A DNA stretch of 64,000 bases, from contig CM061138.1 in the NCBI GenBank assembly GCA_030789695.1, forward strand, positions 185,251,982-185,315,981, read 5' to 3'. Positions within the stretch are counted from its first letter, which is position 1; each line of letters opens with the position of its first letter. Of the stretch, positions 21,998 through 33,250 are shown in pieces. The translations under genes and the position numbers were made by a program. This DNA comes from Scilla litardierei. Taxonomy: Eukaryota > Streptophyta > Magnoliopsida > Asparagales > Asparagaceae. The notes under the pieces were generated by a model. The model saw only the letters and a list, made by a program, of their open reading frames with translations. It was not told the DNA's origin and ran no database searches.

Positions 21998-23271
21998 TCA
22001 TTGATAGTACTTCAGCAGGTGTTCTACATTCCAGGGGTGGGTTAGCTCGCCACCGTCCATGGTTGTAAGGATGTACGTAGCTGGCCCGATGATGTCGACG
22101 ATTTCATAAGGCCCCTCCCATTTTGCTGCGAGCTTCCCTCGGTGGACGATCTCCGGTTTGAAGGTTACGTCCCTGAGGACTAGGTCGCCGATTCTGAAGC
22201 TCCGTTTCCTTACCCGAGAGTTATAGTGCTGAGCCATCCTCTGGCTGTGCTTGACGAGGTTGGTCAGTGCTCGGTCCTGCACTTCGTCGATGAGCTCGAG
22301 GTTGAGGCAAAGGCCCTTCGTGTTGATGTCCTCATCGAAGTACTAGAGCCGAAGGGTCTCCTCTCCCACCTCCACAGGGACGACCGCATCTGCACCAAAT
22401 GCCAGCATAAACAGGCTCGCTCTCAGGTCGAAGCTTTGTAGGTCATGCGGTATGACCAGAGAATGCCCGGTAGTTCGTCTACCCAAGATCTGAGAGCGTC
22501 ACCGACCTTCTTCTTCAAGGGCCCCAATATGCACTTGTTTGCTGCCTCCGCCATCCCGTTGCATTGCGGATGTGCCGCAGAAGCGAAGTGGAGTCTGATC
22601 CCCCACTCCGAACAGAAACTATAGAAGCCCTCGCAATCAAATTGTCTTCCGTTACCTATCACTATGGAGCTTGGCACCCCAAAGCGGCAGATGACAGACT
22701 TCCAAATGAAGTTATTCATGTCCGTCCATGTGATATGCGCCAACGGTTCGGCCTCGATCCATTTGTTGAAATAGTCGACGGCGACGACGATGTACTTCCT
22801 CCCTCCGGAGGCCTTCAGGAAAGATCCGAGGATGTCGAGTCCCCACTTGGCAAAGGGGATCGAACTGAGAATGGGGACCAGGTCGGCCGGCAGGGCCGCA
22901 GTGTGTTTGCAAAATTTCTGGCATTCCCCACACTTCTTGACGTACTGGGACGCGTCATGGATCATGGTCGGCCAGTAGTATCCTTGACACATTATTTTGT
23001 GGGAAATAGTGTGCCCACCGTAGTGGTTTCCGCATAGGCCTTCATGCACCTCGCGGATGACTTGTTCGGCCTGGTCCGGCTCCCGACACTTCAGGTAAGG
23101 CAGGACGTCAAACCTCGCACGGCGCTTGCGGTAAAGCACTCCATCGAAGATCACGAACGACAAAGCTCGCCTCTCGATCTTTTTAGCTTCAAGTCGCTTC
23201 TCGGGCAGGGCTCCCATCTCCAAGTATTTCATTATCAGGCTCATCCATGTTGTCGTTTGACTGACACACAT
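21998..23271 (-). pseudogene. pol (INT): Tat-lineage integrase (broken)
   Basis: Integrase domain of a Tat-lineage Ty3/gypsy pol, minus strand. In order: the HHCC zinc-binding region (HEGLCGNHYGGHTISHK ... CGECQKF), the catalytic core (GLDILGSF with the first Asp; the region RFGVPSSIVIGNGRQF, where the second catalytic Asp of the usual DNG is Gly; the NGMAEAANK helix with the catalytic Glu), then, after a frame break between 22423 and 22282, the C-terminal domain (KRSFRIGDLVLRDV, KWEGPYEIVDI, HPWNVEHLLKYYQ) closing at 21998. The lost Asp and the frameshift make it non-functional. It is followed on its 3' side by the 90-bp array. Confidence 0.9.
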
Positions 23272-23284
23272 TAGCTCGTCTTCC

Positions 23285-24100
23285 TTAATGGTAGGTGTCC
23301 GTAGTTTCTCGACGTAAATGGCTTTCCCAATTTCGACCAGGGAGGAGGAGGCCAGCTTTGACAGGGCATGTGGCCCGGAGGTTGTTGGAGCGAGGTAGGT
23401 GTTGGACCTCCGCCTTTTTGAACTTCTGGAGCTCGGCCCAGGTGCGCTTAAGGTAACGCTTCATCTGCTCTTCCTGGGCCTCAAAGCTCCCTTGGATCTG
23501 TTGAACAACCAGCCACGAATCACTTAACAGTAGCACGTTCGTCGCTCCCAATGCTTGGCATAGCTTCAATCCGTTGACTGCGGCTTCGTATTCCGCAACA
23601 TTGTTGGTCACCGGGAAGCTAAAGCGCAACGCGTAATTCAACAGGCATCCGTCAGGAGTTTGGATGACGATGCCTACCCCGGTTCCGAATCTCGTGGCTG
23701 ACCCGTCGACGTGGATGATCCACAGTTCGCCCACTTCTCCCTGGGCGGATGTCGAGGGTTTGACTGCTTCCGGCACTCCCTGCCACGCTACTGCCGATCG
23801 AGCGCTTGGCGGTTCTTCACGAATATCTTCGATGGTGCACTCTGCTACGAAATCCGCCAGCGCTTGGCCTTTAATCACCATCCGGGCTTTGTATATTATG
23901 TCGAACTCGCTGAGCTCGATGCTCCAGTTCAGCATTCTACCCGATCGCTCTAACCTCTTTAGGTTCTTCTCGAGCGGCAGATTGGTGTAGACGACGATGG
24001 TGTGTACTTGGAAGTATGGCCAGAGCTTCCTTGCCATTGTGACGAGACAGTAAGCGACCTTTTCTATGGGGCTATAACAGGTCTCCGCATCTCGAAGCAC
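23285..24100 (-). pseudogene. pol (RH-aRH): Tat-lineage RNase H region with second (archaeal-type) RNase H
   Basis: The N-terminal part is the end of the classical gypsy RNase H (LEKNLKRLERSGRMLNWSIELSEF, DIIYKARMVIKGQALADFVAE). After a spacer comes a second RNase H of the archaeal type that marks the Tat lineage: the IIHVDGSAT motif with the first acid, NNVAEYEAAVNGL with Glu, and LLSDSWLVVQQIQG with Asp. Frame breaks separate it from the RT upstream (about 24080) and from the integrase downstream (about 23330). Domain order and the double RNase H are the main reasons for the Tat call. Confidence 0.88.
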
Positions 24101-24662
24101 CCGGCTCGCATAGTAGACCGGCCGCTATGTGCCCTTTTCTTCCTTGACCTGGCTGAGCTGATGGCCTCTTCATTGGTGGATAGATATAGGCCGAGCTGTT
24201 CTCCCTCCTCAGGCCTCACGAGCAACGGTGGGCTTTGCAAGTAAGCTTGCAGCTCTGCGAATGCTTGGGCACAGGTGTCGTCCCACTGTATCACTTTCTT
24301 ATCGACTTTCTTTGCGGCGAGGGCCCACTGCAAGACTCTGAAAAACGGGAGCGACCTTTCCACAGATTTCGACAGGAACCTCCCCAGCGAGGCGACCCTG
24401 CCGTTCAGTCGCTGCAAGTCATGAATAGTCCGAGGCTCCGCCATATTGATTAGGGCCGAAACTTTGTCGGGGTTTGCCTCAATTCCTCGCTTCGTTATCA
24501 TGAAGCCGAGGAACTTCCCAGATTGCACGCCGAAGATGCACTTCGCCAGGTTTAGCCTTAGATCGTATTGGCGCACCTTCTGGAAGGTATCCTATAGGTC
24601 GGCAAGGTGGTCTAGGGCATCCTTGCTTTTGACCAATATATCATCGATGTAGACCTCACGAG
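24064..24662 (-). pseudogene. pol (RT): Tat-lineage reverse transcriptase, C-terminal part only
   Basis: In the minus-strand sense it enters at the junction with the family 3 insertion. It contains the catalytic VYIDDILVKS motif (codons about 24620-24655), then LAKCIFGVQSGKFLGFMIT, RGIEANPDKVSALINM, the RLNGRVASLGRFLSKS thumb region and the start of the RNase H connection. A stop lies between YIDD and the next block (near 24591). The fingers and palm N-terminal to YIDD are missing. The matching gag lies at 45265 and beyond, on the far side of the 20.6-kb insertion. Confidence 0.85.
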
Positions 24663-25822
24663 CAACCACTTCCGATTCCGGAGTGGAAGTGACAACACAT
24701 CACTATGGATTTCGTGACTGGACTACCTCAGAGTCCGAAGCAGAATGACGCGATTTGGGTGATCGTAGATCGACTGACCAAATCCGCGCACTTTATTCCA
24801 TTCCGAGTGGGACAGTCCACTGAGGCGCTAGCAAGGAGATATATGGAGGTAAATTCTTTTACTCTCCGTTTTTATTTCCTTTTCCTAGTTTGGATAGTGA
24901 TGTAACGTGAATCGTGCAGGAAGTCGTGCGACTTCACGGAGTCCCCGTAAGCATCGTGTCGGACAGGGACACGAGGTTCACATCTCAGTTCTGGCAGAGT
25001 TTGCAGAAGAGTTTGGGTACGCGTCTGAGTTTCAGCACGGCGTACCATCCGCAGACGGATGGCCAGTCCGAGAGGACAATTCAGATTTTGGAAGACATGC
25101 TGAGAGCGTGCATGTTGGATTTCAAGGGTTCGTGGGAGGACCATCTACACTTGGTAGAGTTCTCTTCCAACAACAGCTACCAGGCGTCTATTGGCATGGC
25201 GCCTTTCGCCGCTTTGTATGGGAGAAAATGTCGATCGCCATTGAGTTAGGATGACGTTGGTGATAGGGAGCTGTTGGGACCTGAGATGATTGTGGAGGCT
25301 GTGGAGGTTGTCAGGAATATTCGGGAGAGGTTGAGGATTGCTCAGGACCGTTTTAAGCATTGGGCGGATGCTAAACGTCGTCCTTTGGAGTTTCAGCCGG
25401 GCGATCATGTGTTTCTGAGGATTTCCCCGAATCGTGGAGTGATTCGTTTTGGGAAGCGAGGGAAGTTGAGCCCGTGATACATTGGACCGTTTGATATTCT
25501 GGAGAGAGTTGGCGAGGTAGCTTATCGCTTAGCCTTGCTGCCATCTTTGGAAGGAGTTCACGATGTTTTCCATGTGTCGTAGCTTCGTCGATACATCAGC
25601 GATCCATCTCATGATGTGGATTTCTCGGAGATTACCATTCGCCCAGATTTGACGTATGACTAGCATCCAGTGCAGATTCTGGACAGGCGTCAGAAGTCAC
25701 TTCGGAACAAGGTCGTCGATCTTGTTAGAGTGATGTGGCGGCACGGCTCGCCTGGAGAGTCTACTTGGGAGAATGAGGATGAGATGCGAGAGCGTTTCCC
25801 ACTTTTGTTCCCAGACACGTGA
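24663..25822 (+). pseudogene. pol (INT): Family 3 copy A: truncated integrase/chromodomain end of pol
   Basis: Starts abruptly at the Tat RT junction with the CCACTTCCGATTCCGGAGTGG block of family 3 pol. It carries the integrase core ([26 protein letters not shown]), the C-terminal domain and the chromodomain-like end. It is nearly identical to copy B. Broken by stops at 24690-24692 (TGG to TGA), 25247-25249 (TGG to TAG), 25475-25477 (CGA to TGA, also in B), 25580-25582 and 25661-25663 (both CAG to TAG). Contains the 71-bp intron-like insert 24849-24919. Followed by the PPT AAGTTGGGGAGGA and an LTR. Confidence 0.9.
24849..24919 (+). other. 71-bp intron-like insert in integrase (copy A)
   Basis: Begins GTAAATTC, ends ATCGTGCAG, is T-rich, is not a multiple of three and contains stops in frame. 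Removing it joins two complete codons and continues the integrase frame as in copy C, which has no insert at this place. Confidence 0.65.
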
Positions 25823-25868
25823 GTGTTGGGAAATTCCGAGGACGGAATTTTTTTTAAGTTGGGGAGGA

Positions 25869-28424
25869 TGTAACGAATGGTTTTCATGTATCTGGTTTTA
25901 TTATATAATATTATATGTTTTGGTGGATTTTCTCCTTATGTGTGATTTTCGTCTCCGTAGTTTTCATTTTCGTTCATTTCGTCGTGATTCTCTAGATTCT
26001 TCCGTCGGTCAGCATGTTCGAAGTAAGTCATTCGTGACGGGCTTCATAACGTCGATATCTTAGAGTTAGAACGAGCCTAGGAGACTTAGGAAACCATCCC
26101 GGAGCCCCGCGCTCCATATCGGAACTTTTGGTGCTCATTAGCCGGTGTAAGAAGGGGCACCGACCGACTAGATGACGATCCAGTCGGTCGGAAAACCTTC
26201 TTGAACCGACTAGTGAGCTTTGTTAAATGTTCAGGAGTTACTGTTTGTCGTTAGTCGGTCTAGGAACGTTGGTTGACCGACTAGGTTGCAAACTAGTCGG
26301 ACAGCAATGCTTCTTTAACCGACTAACTCGTTTACTAATTTTTGGTATCAGTGTTGTTCATTCTTAGTCGGTCTAAGTTCATCTTTCGATCGACTAGTTG
26401 TTAAACTAGTCGGTTAAGTTTTGTACTCAGACCGACTAATTCTTAGTTCTTCTGTACAGTCTAGTTACTGTTTACTCTTAGTCGGTCCAAGAACGTTCAT
26501 CGACCGACTAGATGTCAAACTAGTCGGTCAGTAATTGTTCTTTGACCGACTAAATCTAAATCCTAATTTTCGTCTGGGTTACTGTTTACACTTAGTCGGT
26601 CTGCGTTGGTCAACCGACCGACTAGTTTCCAAACTAGTCGGTCAGTGGTTGTTCTTTGACCAACTAAACAGTACAGGAAACTCTAGTTTTGCCCTAGCCA
26701 CCACCAAACTCTATAAATACCCCTCCAAGCGTTTTCTTCTTCTCCCTCATGACCTAAAACCCTAATTTCTCCTCCATTGAGCCCCCATCTTCCTCAAACC
26801 ATTAAACCTTCATCCCAAGCTCATCCTTCATCATCCAAACCCTCCCTTGTCACAACCCACCTTCCATCTTCCCCAAACCTTCATCAAAACCCCCAAAATC
26901 CACATCAAAACCCATTTCTCCAGATTTTTCCCTCATTTCCAGATCTGAGCCGGATCGTTCTTCCGTTGCCGTGGTTGCTCGACATCGTTCCTTCGCTTCT
27001 TCACGGTAATACTCGATAGCATAACCCACATTGACATTGTGAAACCCTAATAAAATGGATTATTAGATGATTAGGGTTCTAATAAGAAATCACTTTAGAA
27101 TCATTGTGCTAATAGTTATTTTGCCATAACAGTGATCCATTCCATAGTTAGCTTGTGTGATGATCTTCATTGCTCGTCAATCCCGGTATCAGGCAAGTGA
27201 AACTTGCATCTCTTGATTTGGGCCATGTCTTAGGCCATTACCTTGCTTTAGCGTAAAAGAGACTAGACGGTGAAAGGATAGCCGTCTAGACGCCATTGAC
27301 CTAGCTTGACAACGAAGCTTGGTCCGTCACCCTCATCATGCTTGTATGTCACGTTTACTTTCCCTTAACGGTACGCGTATTAACTGTTCATGTCATTCAT
27401 GCATCCTTAACTGCTGTTGCATTTTAACTGCTATGTTTAAATTGAATTAACGGTACGTGAATATGTTCATGTCATTGCATTTTAACTGCCATGTTTAATT
27501 TGAATTAACGGTACGCGAATATCTGCTCATGTCATTGCATGCTTGAACACTCATCGTGATTGAGTAGCTTCGCTACATACTTGTACTATTTGTTCCAGCT
27601 AGGCACCCGTTCTGCAGGCATAATCCTATGCCAAATACACTTTCTGGCTCGTGTTCCAGAAGACGAGCTCAACACAGCCTGCGGGCGATAGGGCACTCGT
27701 TGAGTGATCCCTTGTACTTGATACTTGCACACAGCTTGCGGGCAATAGGGCACTCGTTGAGTGATCCCTTGTACTTGTACTTGTCACTTGACATTACATG
27801 TCACAACAACCACTTGCTACTTGTACTTTACTTTTCTTATTACCGCCTTACTTTACTTGCCATGCACCATACTTTAACTGCTAGGTTGCTAGTTTACCTT
27901 TCTTTCCGTTTCCTTGCACAAGTCTTTCGACTTGCTGACATGTGCCCCTTTTCTCTTTTGGGTGACACATGTTAGAGCCCGAGCCTGAGTCGCTTGCTGA
28001 GGACGTGGTGTTCGCTGATGCTGAGTCAGAACCCGCGTTGATCGAGGACTTCATTGACACTGGGGATCAGTCTTAGTGTCTTCGTTTAGCTTCTTTTGTT
28101 AGACTTCTTAGTTGTCGGTGCGTGGCACCTAGTTTGATACTCTGTTATGTTTGTGTTGTTTTTGCTTGGCCTTGTTCTGGGCCTTAGACTCTTCCCCGTT
28201 AGCCTGGTGGCTTTTCTGCGATGTTGAATGTTTTGTGGACAAACTTTGGGATTGGCTATTTCATATCCGTCTCATTTTATTATTATTATTGTTGTTGTTC
28301 CTTTTGCGTTTACATGGACCTGCTTATACTAAATTGACGCTTATCAGGCGTGCAGCTTCACAGCTCCACGTTTGAGCGGACCTTCTCACGTCTCGCCTCC
28401 ATTTTAGGGAAGCGGGACGTGACA
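25869..28424 (+). mobile_element. Family 3 LTR (2,556 bp): 3' LTR of A and 5' LTR of B
   Basis: Starts TGTAACGAATGG after the PPT and ends GGGACGTGACA. It is flanked on both sides by internal family 3 sequence, so it is shared between two units. U3 has four tandem units of about 115 bp carrying inverted TAGTCGGT/ACCGACTA pairs (26160-26670), then a TATA box (CTATAAATACC, 26711-26721). A purine-poor CT/CA-rich leader follows. Confidence 0.92.
26160..26725 (+). promoter_or_regulatory. Family 3 U3 enhancer-like array (ACCGACTA / TAGTCGGT) and TATA box
   Basis: About 17 copies of ACCGAC or its complement GTCGGT in 540 bases. The repeating unit is TTAGTCGGT ... ACCGACTAG ... CTAGTCGGT ... ACCGACTAA, separated by GTTACTGTTTAC-type spacers. 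Many inner pairs form a perfect 10-bp stem (GACCGACTAG/CTAGTCGGTC around an 8-nt loop). ACCGAC is the DRE/CRT core (RCCGAC) bound by plant DREB/CBF factors, so cold- or drought-responsive transcription is a reasonable inference. Matching arrays are at 33540-34060, 36100-36500, 43200-43580 and, on the minus strand, 63000-63410. Confidence 0.65.
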
Positions 28425-28568
28425 GGTTTTAGTGGTGGCCCATACAGGTCCTCTCTGTAACTGCAATTATCAGGGATAACAATAATAATATAAGATTGTC
28501 CAACAAATAAATTCGATATCCGAGTCATAAGCTATGAGTCTAATCTGCTTCGTTTTCTGTGTCACTAG

Positions 28569-29700
28569 ATGGCAGGAAGGCGATTCACCCGTGGTGGAGG
28601 TAGTGGTGCGCTCCCTCATGATGAGGAGCCTGAGCGGGAACCCACCAATGGAGAGATGATGCGGATGATGATCCAGATGATGCAAGTGCAGCAGGGCATG
28701 CTCCTGCAAGTCCAGAATGCTCCACTTGCTCGAGCTACCCGGGCACTTCCGGATGCCCCTCGCTCCGAGCCGGGAGCAAAGCAATTTCGGGAGCTGGGTC
28801 CCACATATTTTGATGGGTCTGAGGGTCCTCTGGCTACCGATGAGTGGATTCAGAACATTGATGATAACCTGGCGATGGCAAAGATTAACCCGGCTGGATG
28901 GGTTGATTTGGCTAAGAGGCTGCTGAAGGACAATGCCAGAAACTTGTGGGATGCTGAAGAGAAGATGCTGGTGGAGCCGATAGTTTGGGCTACCTTCAAG
29001 TCCAGATTTGATGGAGAGTTCTTTCCGAAGGCTGCTAGGCAGGTGATGCTGCAGCGCTTCATAGATCTGAAGCAGGGGAGCTTGTCGGTGGATCAGTACC
29101 ACCAAGAGTTCACGAGGCTCAGTCGGTTTGCACCTAAGATGGTGCAAGATGCCGATGAGAAAGCTCAGCGGTTCCTGCAGGGACTTGCCTTGGAGCTTCA
29201 GAGCTTTGTGACCTCTTTTGACCTGGAGACATATCAGAAGGTTCTGATTGTTGCGAGGCGGCAAGAGTTGAATTTGAACCAGCCAAAGGGACATGTTTCC
29301 GGAGCTGGGAAGAGGCCTATGGAGCAGGCCGGGGCGGTGGTTAGGCCTGGTTTCAAGCCTAATCATCCGGTGCAGTTCAAGAGGCCAGGAGGGTCTATTC
29401 TGAAGACTTGCCATTTCTGTGGCAAGACTGGACACCTCAGGGATCAGTGTAGGAGGTTTCTAGGACAGTGCATTGTCTGCGGAGATCCTGCCCACACCAT
29501 CAGGGAGTGTCCCAAGTCGAAGCAGCCTTGGCGGGCTCCTATTGCAGCACAGTCGTTGCAGCAGCGAGCTCCTGTGCCCGTTGGACGTGGAGCGCCTCTT
29601 GTTCCACAGAGACAGGCCTTTCGGCAAGCTGTTCCGTCGAGAGGGCAGGCCTTTCTGATGACTGAGGAGGAGAGCATGGCCGTGGATGAGGTTATTACAG
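28569..29700 (+). CDS. gag: Family 3 copy B: Gag (intact)
   Basis: Capsid/nucleocapsid protein of a Tekay-like chromovirus. It starts MAGRRFTRGGGSGALPHDEE. A Met/Gln-rich helix is at residues 28-50. The retrotransposon gag domain is about 75-220 (FRELGPTYFDGSEGPLATDEW ... FDGEFFPKAARQVMLQRFIDLKQG ... RLSRFAPKMVQDA). Two CCHC zinc knuckles follow (CHFCGKTGHLRDQC and CIVCGDPAHTIREC). The ATG is 145 bases after the LTR. There is no stop up to the GT at 29701. If the intron is not spliced, translation runs on to a stop at 29736-29738, giving Gag alone (389 aa); if spliced, it continues into protease. This is the only undamaged long ORF of the family in the window. Confidence 0.93.
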
Positions 29701-29810
29701 GTAACGCTCATTCTAGCTATTTTTCTTCCTTAGTTTGATTGTTGATTTTTGTTGGTTGCTTGCTCATGCTTGTTACTAGAATAGGATTTGATTATTAGAT
29801 TGTTTGCTAG
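29701..29810 (+). other. Intron between gag and protease (copy B, 110 bp)
   Basis: GTAACG at the 5' end and TTTGCTAG at the 3' end, T-rich, with stops in all useful frames. The gag exon ends in phase 1 (1,132 bases) and the next base continues the protease frame, so splicing gives an uninterrupted [19 protein letters not shown], which is what related elements encode without a break. Copy C has the intron in the same place and phase (39428-39539). Confidence 0.78.
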
Positions 29811-32800
29811 GTGTGGTTTTGGTTTGCACATTTCCTGCACGAGTCCTCTTTGACTCAGGTGCGTCGATGTGCATTTTGGCCCGGAGCTTCGTGGAGAAGC
29901 ATTCCTTGTCGATGTCCTCTCTTCCTAAGAGTTGGAATATCGTCACAGGGAACGGTGTGGTCTCGGTGCATCGTGGGTGCAATTTTTGTCCGTTGGTGGT
30001 TTGTGGACGTGAGCTTTGTGCTGATTTCATTGTCCACGACATCATCAACTACGATGCGGTCCTTGGGATGGATTGGCTTGCGAGCTTCTATGCTACGATT
30101 GACTGTCGGAGGAAGAAGGTGGTGTTCGAGATTCCCGGACATCCGGTGTTTGAGTTCAGTCATGGTAGCAGTTCGCTTGGTCCTGTCAGATTTCGGGCCA
30201 GACCGGTGGATGTTGTGGCTATGCAGATGGAGTTGGAGTGGCCAGCTATGGTGCGAGATTTTGGTGACGTCTTCCCCGAGGAAATGTCTGGATTTCCACC
30301 TGATCGAGCTTTGGAGTTTTCTATTGATCTGATTCCAGGTGCGCAGCCCATTTCGAAGGCACCATATCGTATGGCACCTGCAGAATTGGAGGAGTTGCGG
30401 AAGCAGTTGGATGAGCTTTTGCAGAAGGGTTATATTAATCCTAGTGTGTCTCCGTGGGGAGCACCAGTGTTGTTGGTGAAGAAGAAGGATGGTTCGCGTC
30501 GCATGTGCGTGGACTATCGGGAGCTGAATGCGGTGACCATCAAGAATAAATACCCGTTGCCTCGCATCGATGATATCTTTGATCAGCTGGGAGGATCGAG
30601 GGTGTTTTCTAAGTTGGATTTGAGGAGTGGTTACCACCAGTTGAAGGTGAAGAAGGATGATGTTCTGAAGACAGCTTTCAGGACGAAGTATGGACACTAT
30701 GAGTTTGTGGTTATGCCTTTCGACGTAACTAACGCACCCGCAGTTTTCATGAATCTGATGAACCTGATTTTCTATGACTTTTTGAATAAGTTTGTCGTTA
30801 TCTTTATTGATGACATTCTGATCTATTCGAAGTCGGAGGAAGAGCATGCCTCGCACTTGAGGATGGTATTGGAGATTTTGAGGAAGCATCGATTGTATGC
30901 TAAGTTTTAGAAGTGCGAGTTTTGGCTGGACATAATTGCTTTTCTCGGGCATGTGGTGACTGGAGAGGGTATTTCAGTGGATCCCGAGAAGATTAGGGCC
31001 ATCAGAGAGTGGCATGTTCCGTCGTCTGCGTCTGAGATTCGGAGTTTCCTTGGGCTTGCTGGTTACTATCGGCGTTTTATTAAGGACTTTTCCCGTATTG
31101 CTGAGCCGATGACCAGGTTGACGCGGAAGGATGTACCTTTTGTTTGGTCGGGTGATTGTGAGTGTGCTTTTGGTGTTCTGAGGGAAAGGTTGACGACTGC
31201 CCCTATTCTTGTTATGCTTGATCACAGCGGTGGATTTGAGATCTTTTGCCATGCTTCTGGCAAGGGTCTTGGTTGTGTGTTGCATCAGCACGGGCATGTT
31301 ATGGCTTATGCTTCTCGTCAGCTTAAGGTTCATGAGAAGAATTACCCGACGCATGATTTGGAGTTGGCTGCTGTTGTGTTTGCCCTTAAGATTTGGAGGC
31401 ACTTCTTGCTGAGTGAGAAAGTGAAAATCTTCACCGATCACAAAAGCTTGAAGTATATTTTTACTCAGAAGGAGCTCAACATGCGACAACGTCGATGGTT
31501 GGAGCTCATGGTGGATTATGAGATTGATTTGTAGTATCACCCTGGCAAGGTGAATGTGGTTCCTGATGCGCTGAGTAGGCTTCCAGCGGTGATGATTTTG
31601 ACCTCGCAGTGGAGATTGCAGCAGGATTTTTGCGATTCTGGCGTGGAGATTGTTCTTCCTAGGGACACTTCTTCGTTGATGTGTATGCATGTACAGTCGA
31701 CGATCGTGGATCGGATCAAGGACGGCCAGGCTGAGGATCCGAAGCTGGTGAAGATTCAGGAGCAGGTGGAAGCCGGTCTACGGACTGACTTTTTGATTCA
31801 TGAGGATGGCTCGCTGAGGTTTGGAGCCAGGTTGTGTATGCCAGCTGGAGATATTAGAGAGGAGTTGTTGGTGGAGGCACATAGCTCGCCGTATTCTGTG
31901 CATCCTGGTGGGACCAAGATGTACAAGGATCTTCGTCTGAACTATTGGTGGCATAGTATGAAGAGGAGTGTGGCTCGGAGTGTAGCCAAGTGTTTGGTTT
32001 GCCAGCAAGTGAAGGCGGAGCATCAGCATACGGCAGGGTTGCTGCAACCACTTCTGATTCTGGAGTGGAAGTGGCAACACATCACTATGGATTTCGTGAC
32101 TGGACTACCTCGGAGTCCGAAGCAGAATGACGCGATTTGGGTGATCGTAGATCGACTGACCAAATCCGCGCACTTTATTCCATTCCGAGTGGGACAGTCC
32201 ACTGAGGCGCTAGCAAGGAGATATATGGAGGTAAATTCTTTTACTCTCCGTTTTTATTTCCTTTTCCTAGTTTGGATAGTGATGTAACGTGAATCGTGCA
32301 GGAAGTCGTGCGACTTCACGGAGTCCCCGTGAGCATCGTGTCGGACAGGGACACGAGGTTCACATCTCAGTTCTGGCAGAGTTTGCAGAAGAGTTTGGGT
32401 ACGCGTCTGAATTTCAGCACGGCGTACCATCCGCAGACGGATGGCCAGTCCGAGAGGACAATTCAGATTTTGGAAGACATGTTGAGAGCGTGCATGTTGG
32501 ATTTCAAGGGTTCGTGGGAGGACCATCTACACTTGGTAGAGTTCTCTTCCAACAACAGCTACCAGGCGTCTATTGGCATGGCGCCTTTCGCCGCTTTGTA
32601 TGGGAGGAAATGTCGATCGCCATTGAGTTGGGATGACGTTGGTGATAGGGAGCTGTTGGGACCTGAGATGATTGTGGAGGCTGTGGAGGTTGTCAGGAAT
32701 ATTCGGGAGAGGTTGAGGATTGCTCAGGACCGTTTTAAGCATTGGGCGGATGCTAAACGTCGTCCTTTGGAGTTTCAGCCGGGCGATCATGTGTTTCTGA

Positions 32801-33204
32801 GGATTTCCCCAAATCGTGGAGTGATTCGTTTTGGGAAGCGAGGGAAGTTGAGCCCGTGATACATTGGACCGTTTGATATTCTGGAGAGAGTTGGCGAGGT
32901 AGCTTATCGCTTAGCCTTGCCGCCATCTTTGGAAGGAGTTCACGATGTTTTCCATGTGTCGCAGCTTCGTCGATACATCAGCGATCCATCTCATGCTGTG
33001 GATTTCTCGGAGATTACCGTTCGCCCAGATTTGACGTATGACCAGCATCCAGTGCAGATTCTGGACAGGCGTCAGAAGTCACTTCAGAACAAGGTTGTCG
33101 ATCTTGTTAGAGTGATGTGGCGGCACGGCTCGCCTGGAGAGTCTACTTGGGAGAATGAGGATGAGATGCGAGAGCGTTTCCCACTTTTGTTCCCGGACAC
33201 GTGA
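29811..33204 (+). pseudogene. pol: Family 3 copy B: Pol (protease-RT-RNase H-integrase-chromodomain), broken
   Basis: Protease with FDSGAS. RT with [16 protein letters not shown], the LDLRSGYHQ block and the catalytic [19 protein letters not shown] has Asp where MPFGVTNAP is usual. RNase H has FCHASGKG where copy C has FCDASGKG, so a catalytic Asp is replaced by His. Integrase has HHCC ([11 protein letters not shown] ... CLVCQQ), HITMDF, SDRDTRF and SERTIQ. C-terminal [16 protein letters not shown] and a Tekay-type chromodomain-like end ([12 protein letters not shown] ... [18 protein letters not shown]). In-frame stops at 30908-30910, 31532-31534 (CAG to TAG) and 32857-32859 (CGA to TGA). A 71-bp intron-like insert lies at 32231-32301. 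Confidence 0.93.
32231..32301 (+). other. 71-bp intron-like insert in integrase (copy B)
   Basis: Identical in length and place to 24849-24919: GTAAATTC ... ATCGTGCAG. It sits between the codons for ...RRYME and EVVRLHG; copy C reads through RRYMEEIVRLHG with nothing inserted. Phase 0, length 71, stops in frame. It is read here as a spliceosomal intron; a random small insertion with fortuitous GT-AG ends remains possible. Confidence 0.65.
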
Positions 33205-33250
33205 GTGTTGGGAAATTCCGAGGACGGAATTTTTTTAAAGTTGGGGAGGA

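Noticed and set aside
28425..28460. tRNA-Met primer-binding site for family 3
   Set aside because: The sequence after the LTR (GGTTTTAGTGGTGGCCC) does not match TGGTATCAGAGC; I could not assign another tRNA from memory.
28470..29435. 321-codon minus-strand frame over gag of copy B
   Set aside because: Antisense shadow of gag; not kept in copy C.
29855..30952. Long minus-strand frame of 365 codons antisense to protease-RT of copy B (and 333 codons at 39584-40585 in copy C)
   Set aside because: Mirror of the conserved pol codons; no domain, and its conservation is explained by the sense gene.
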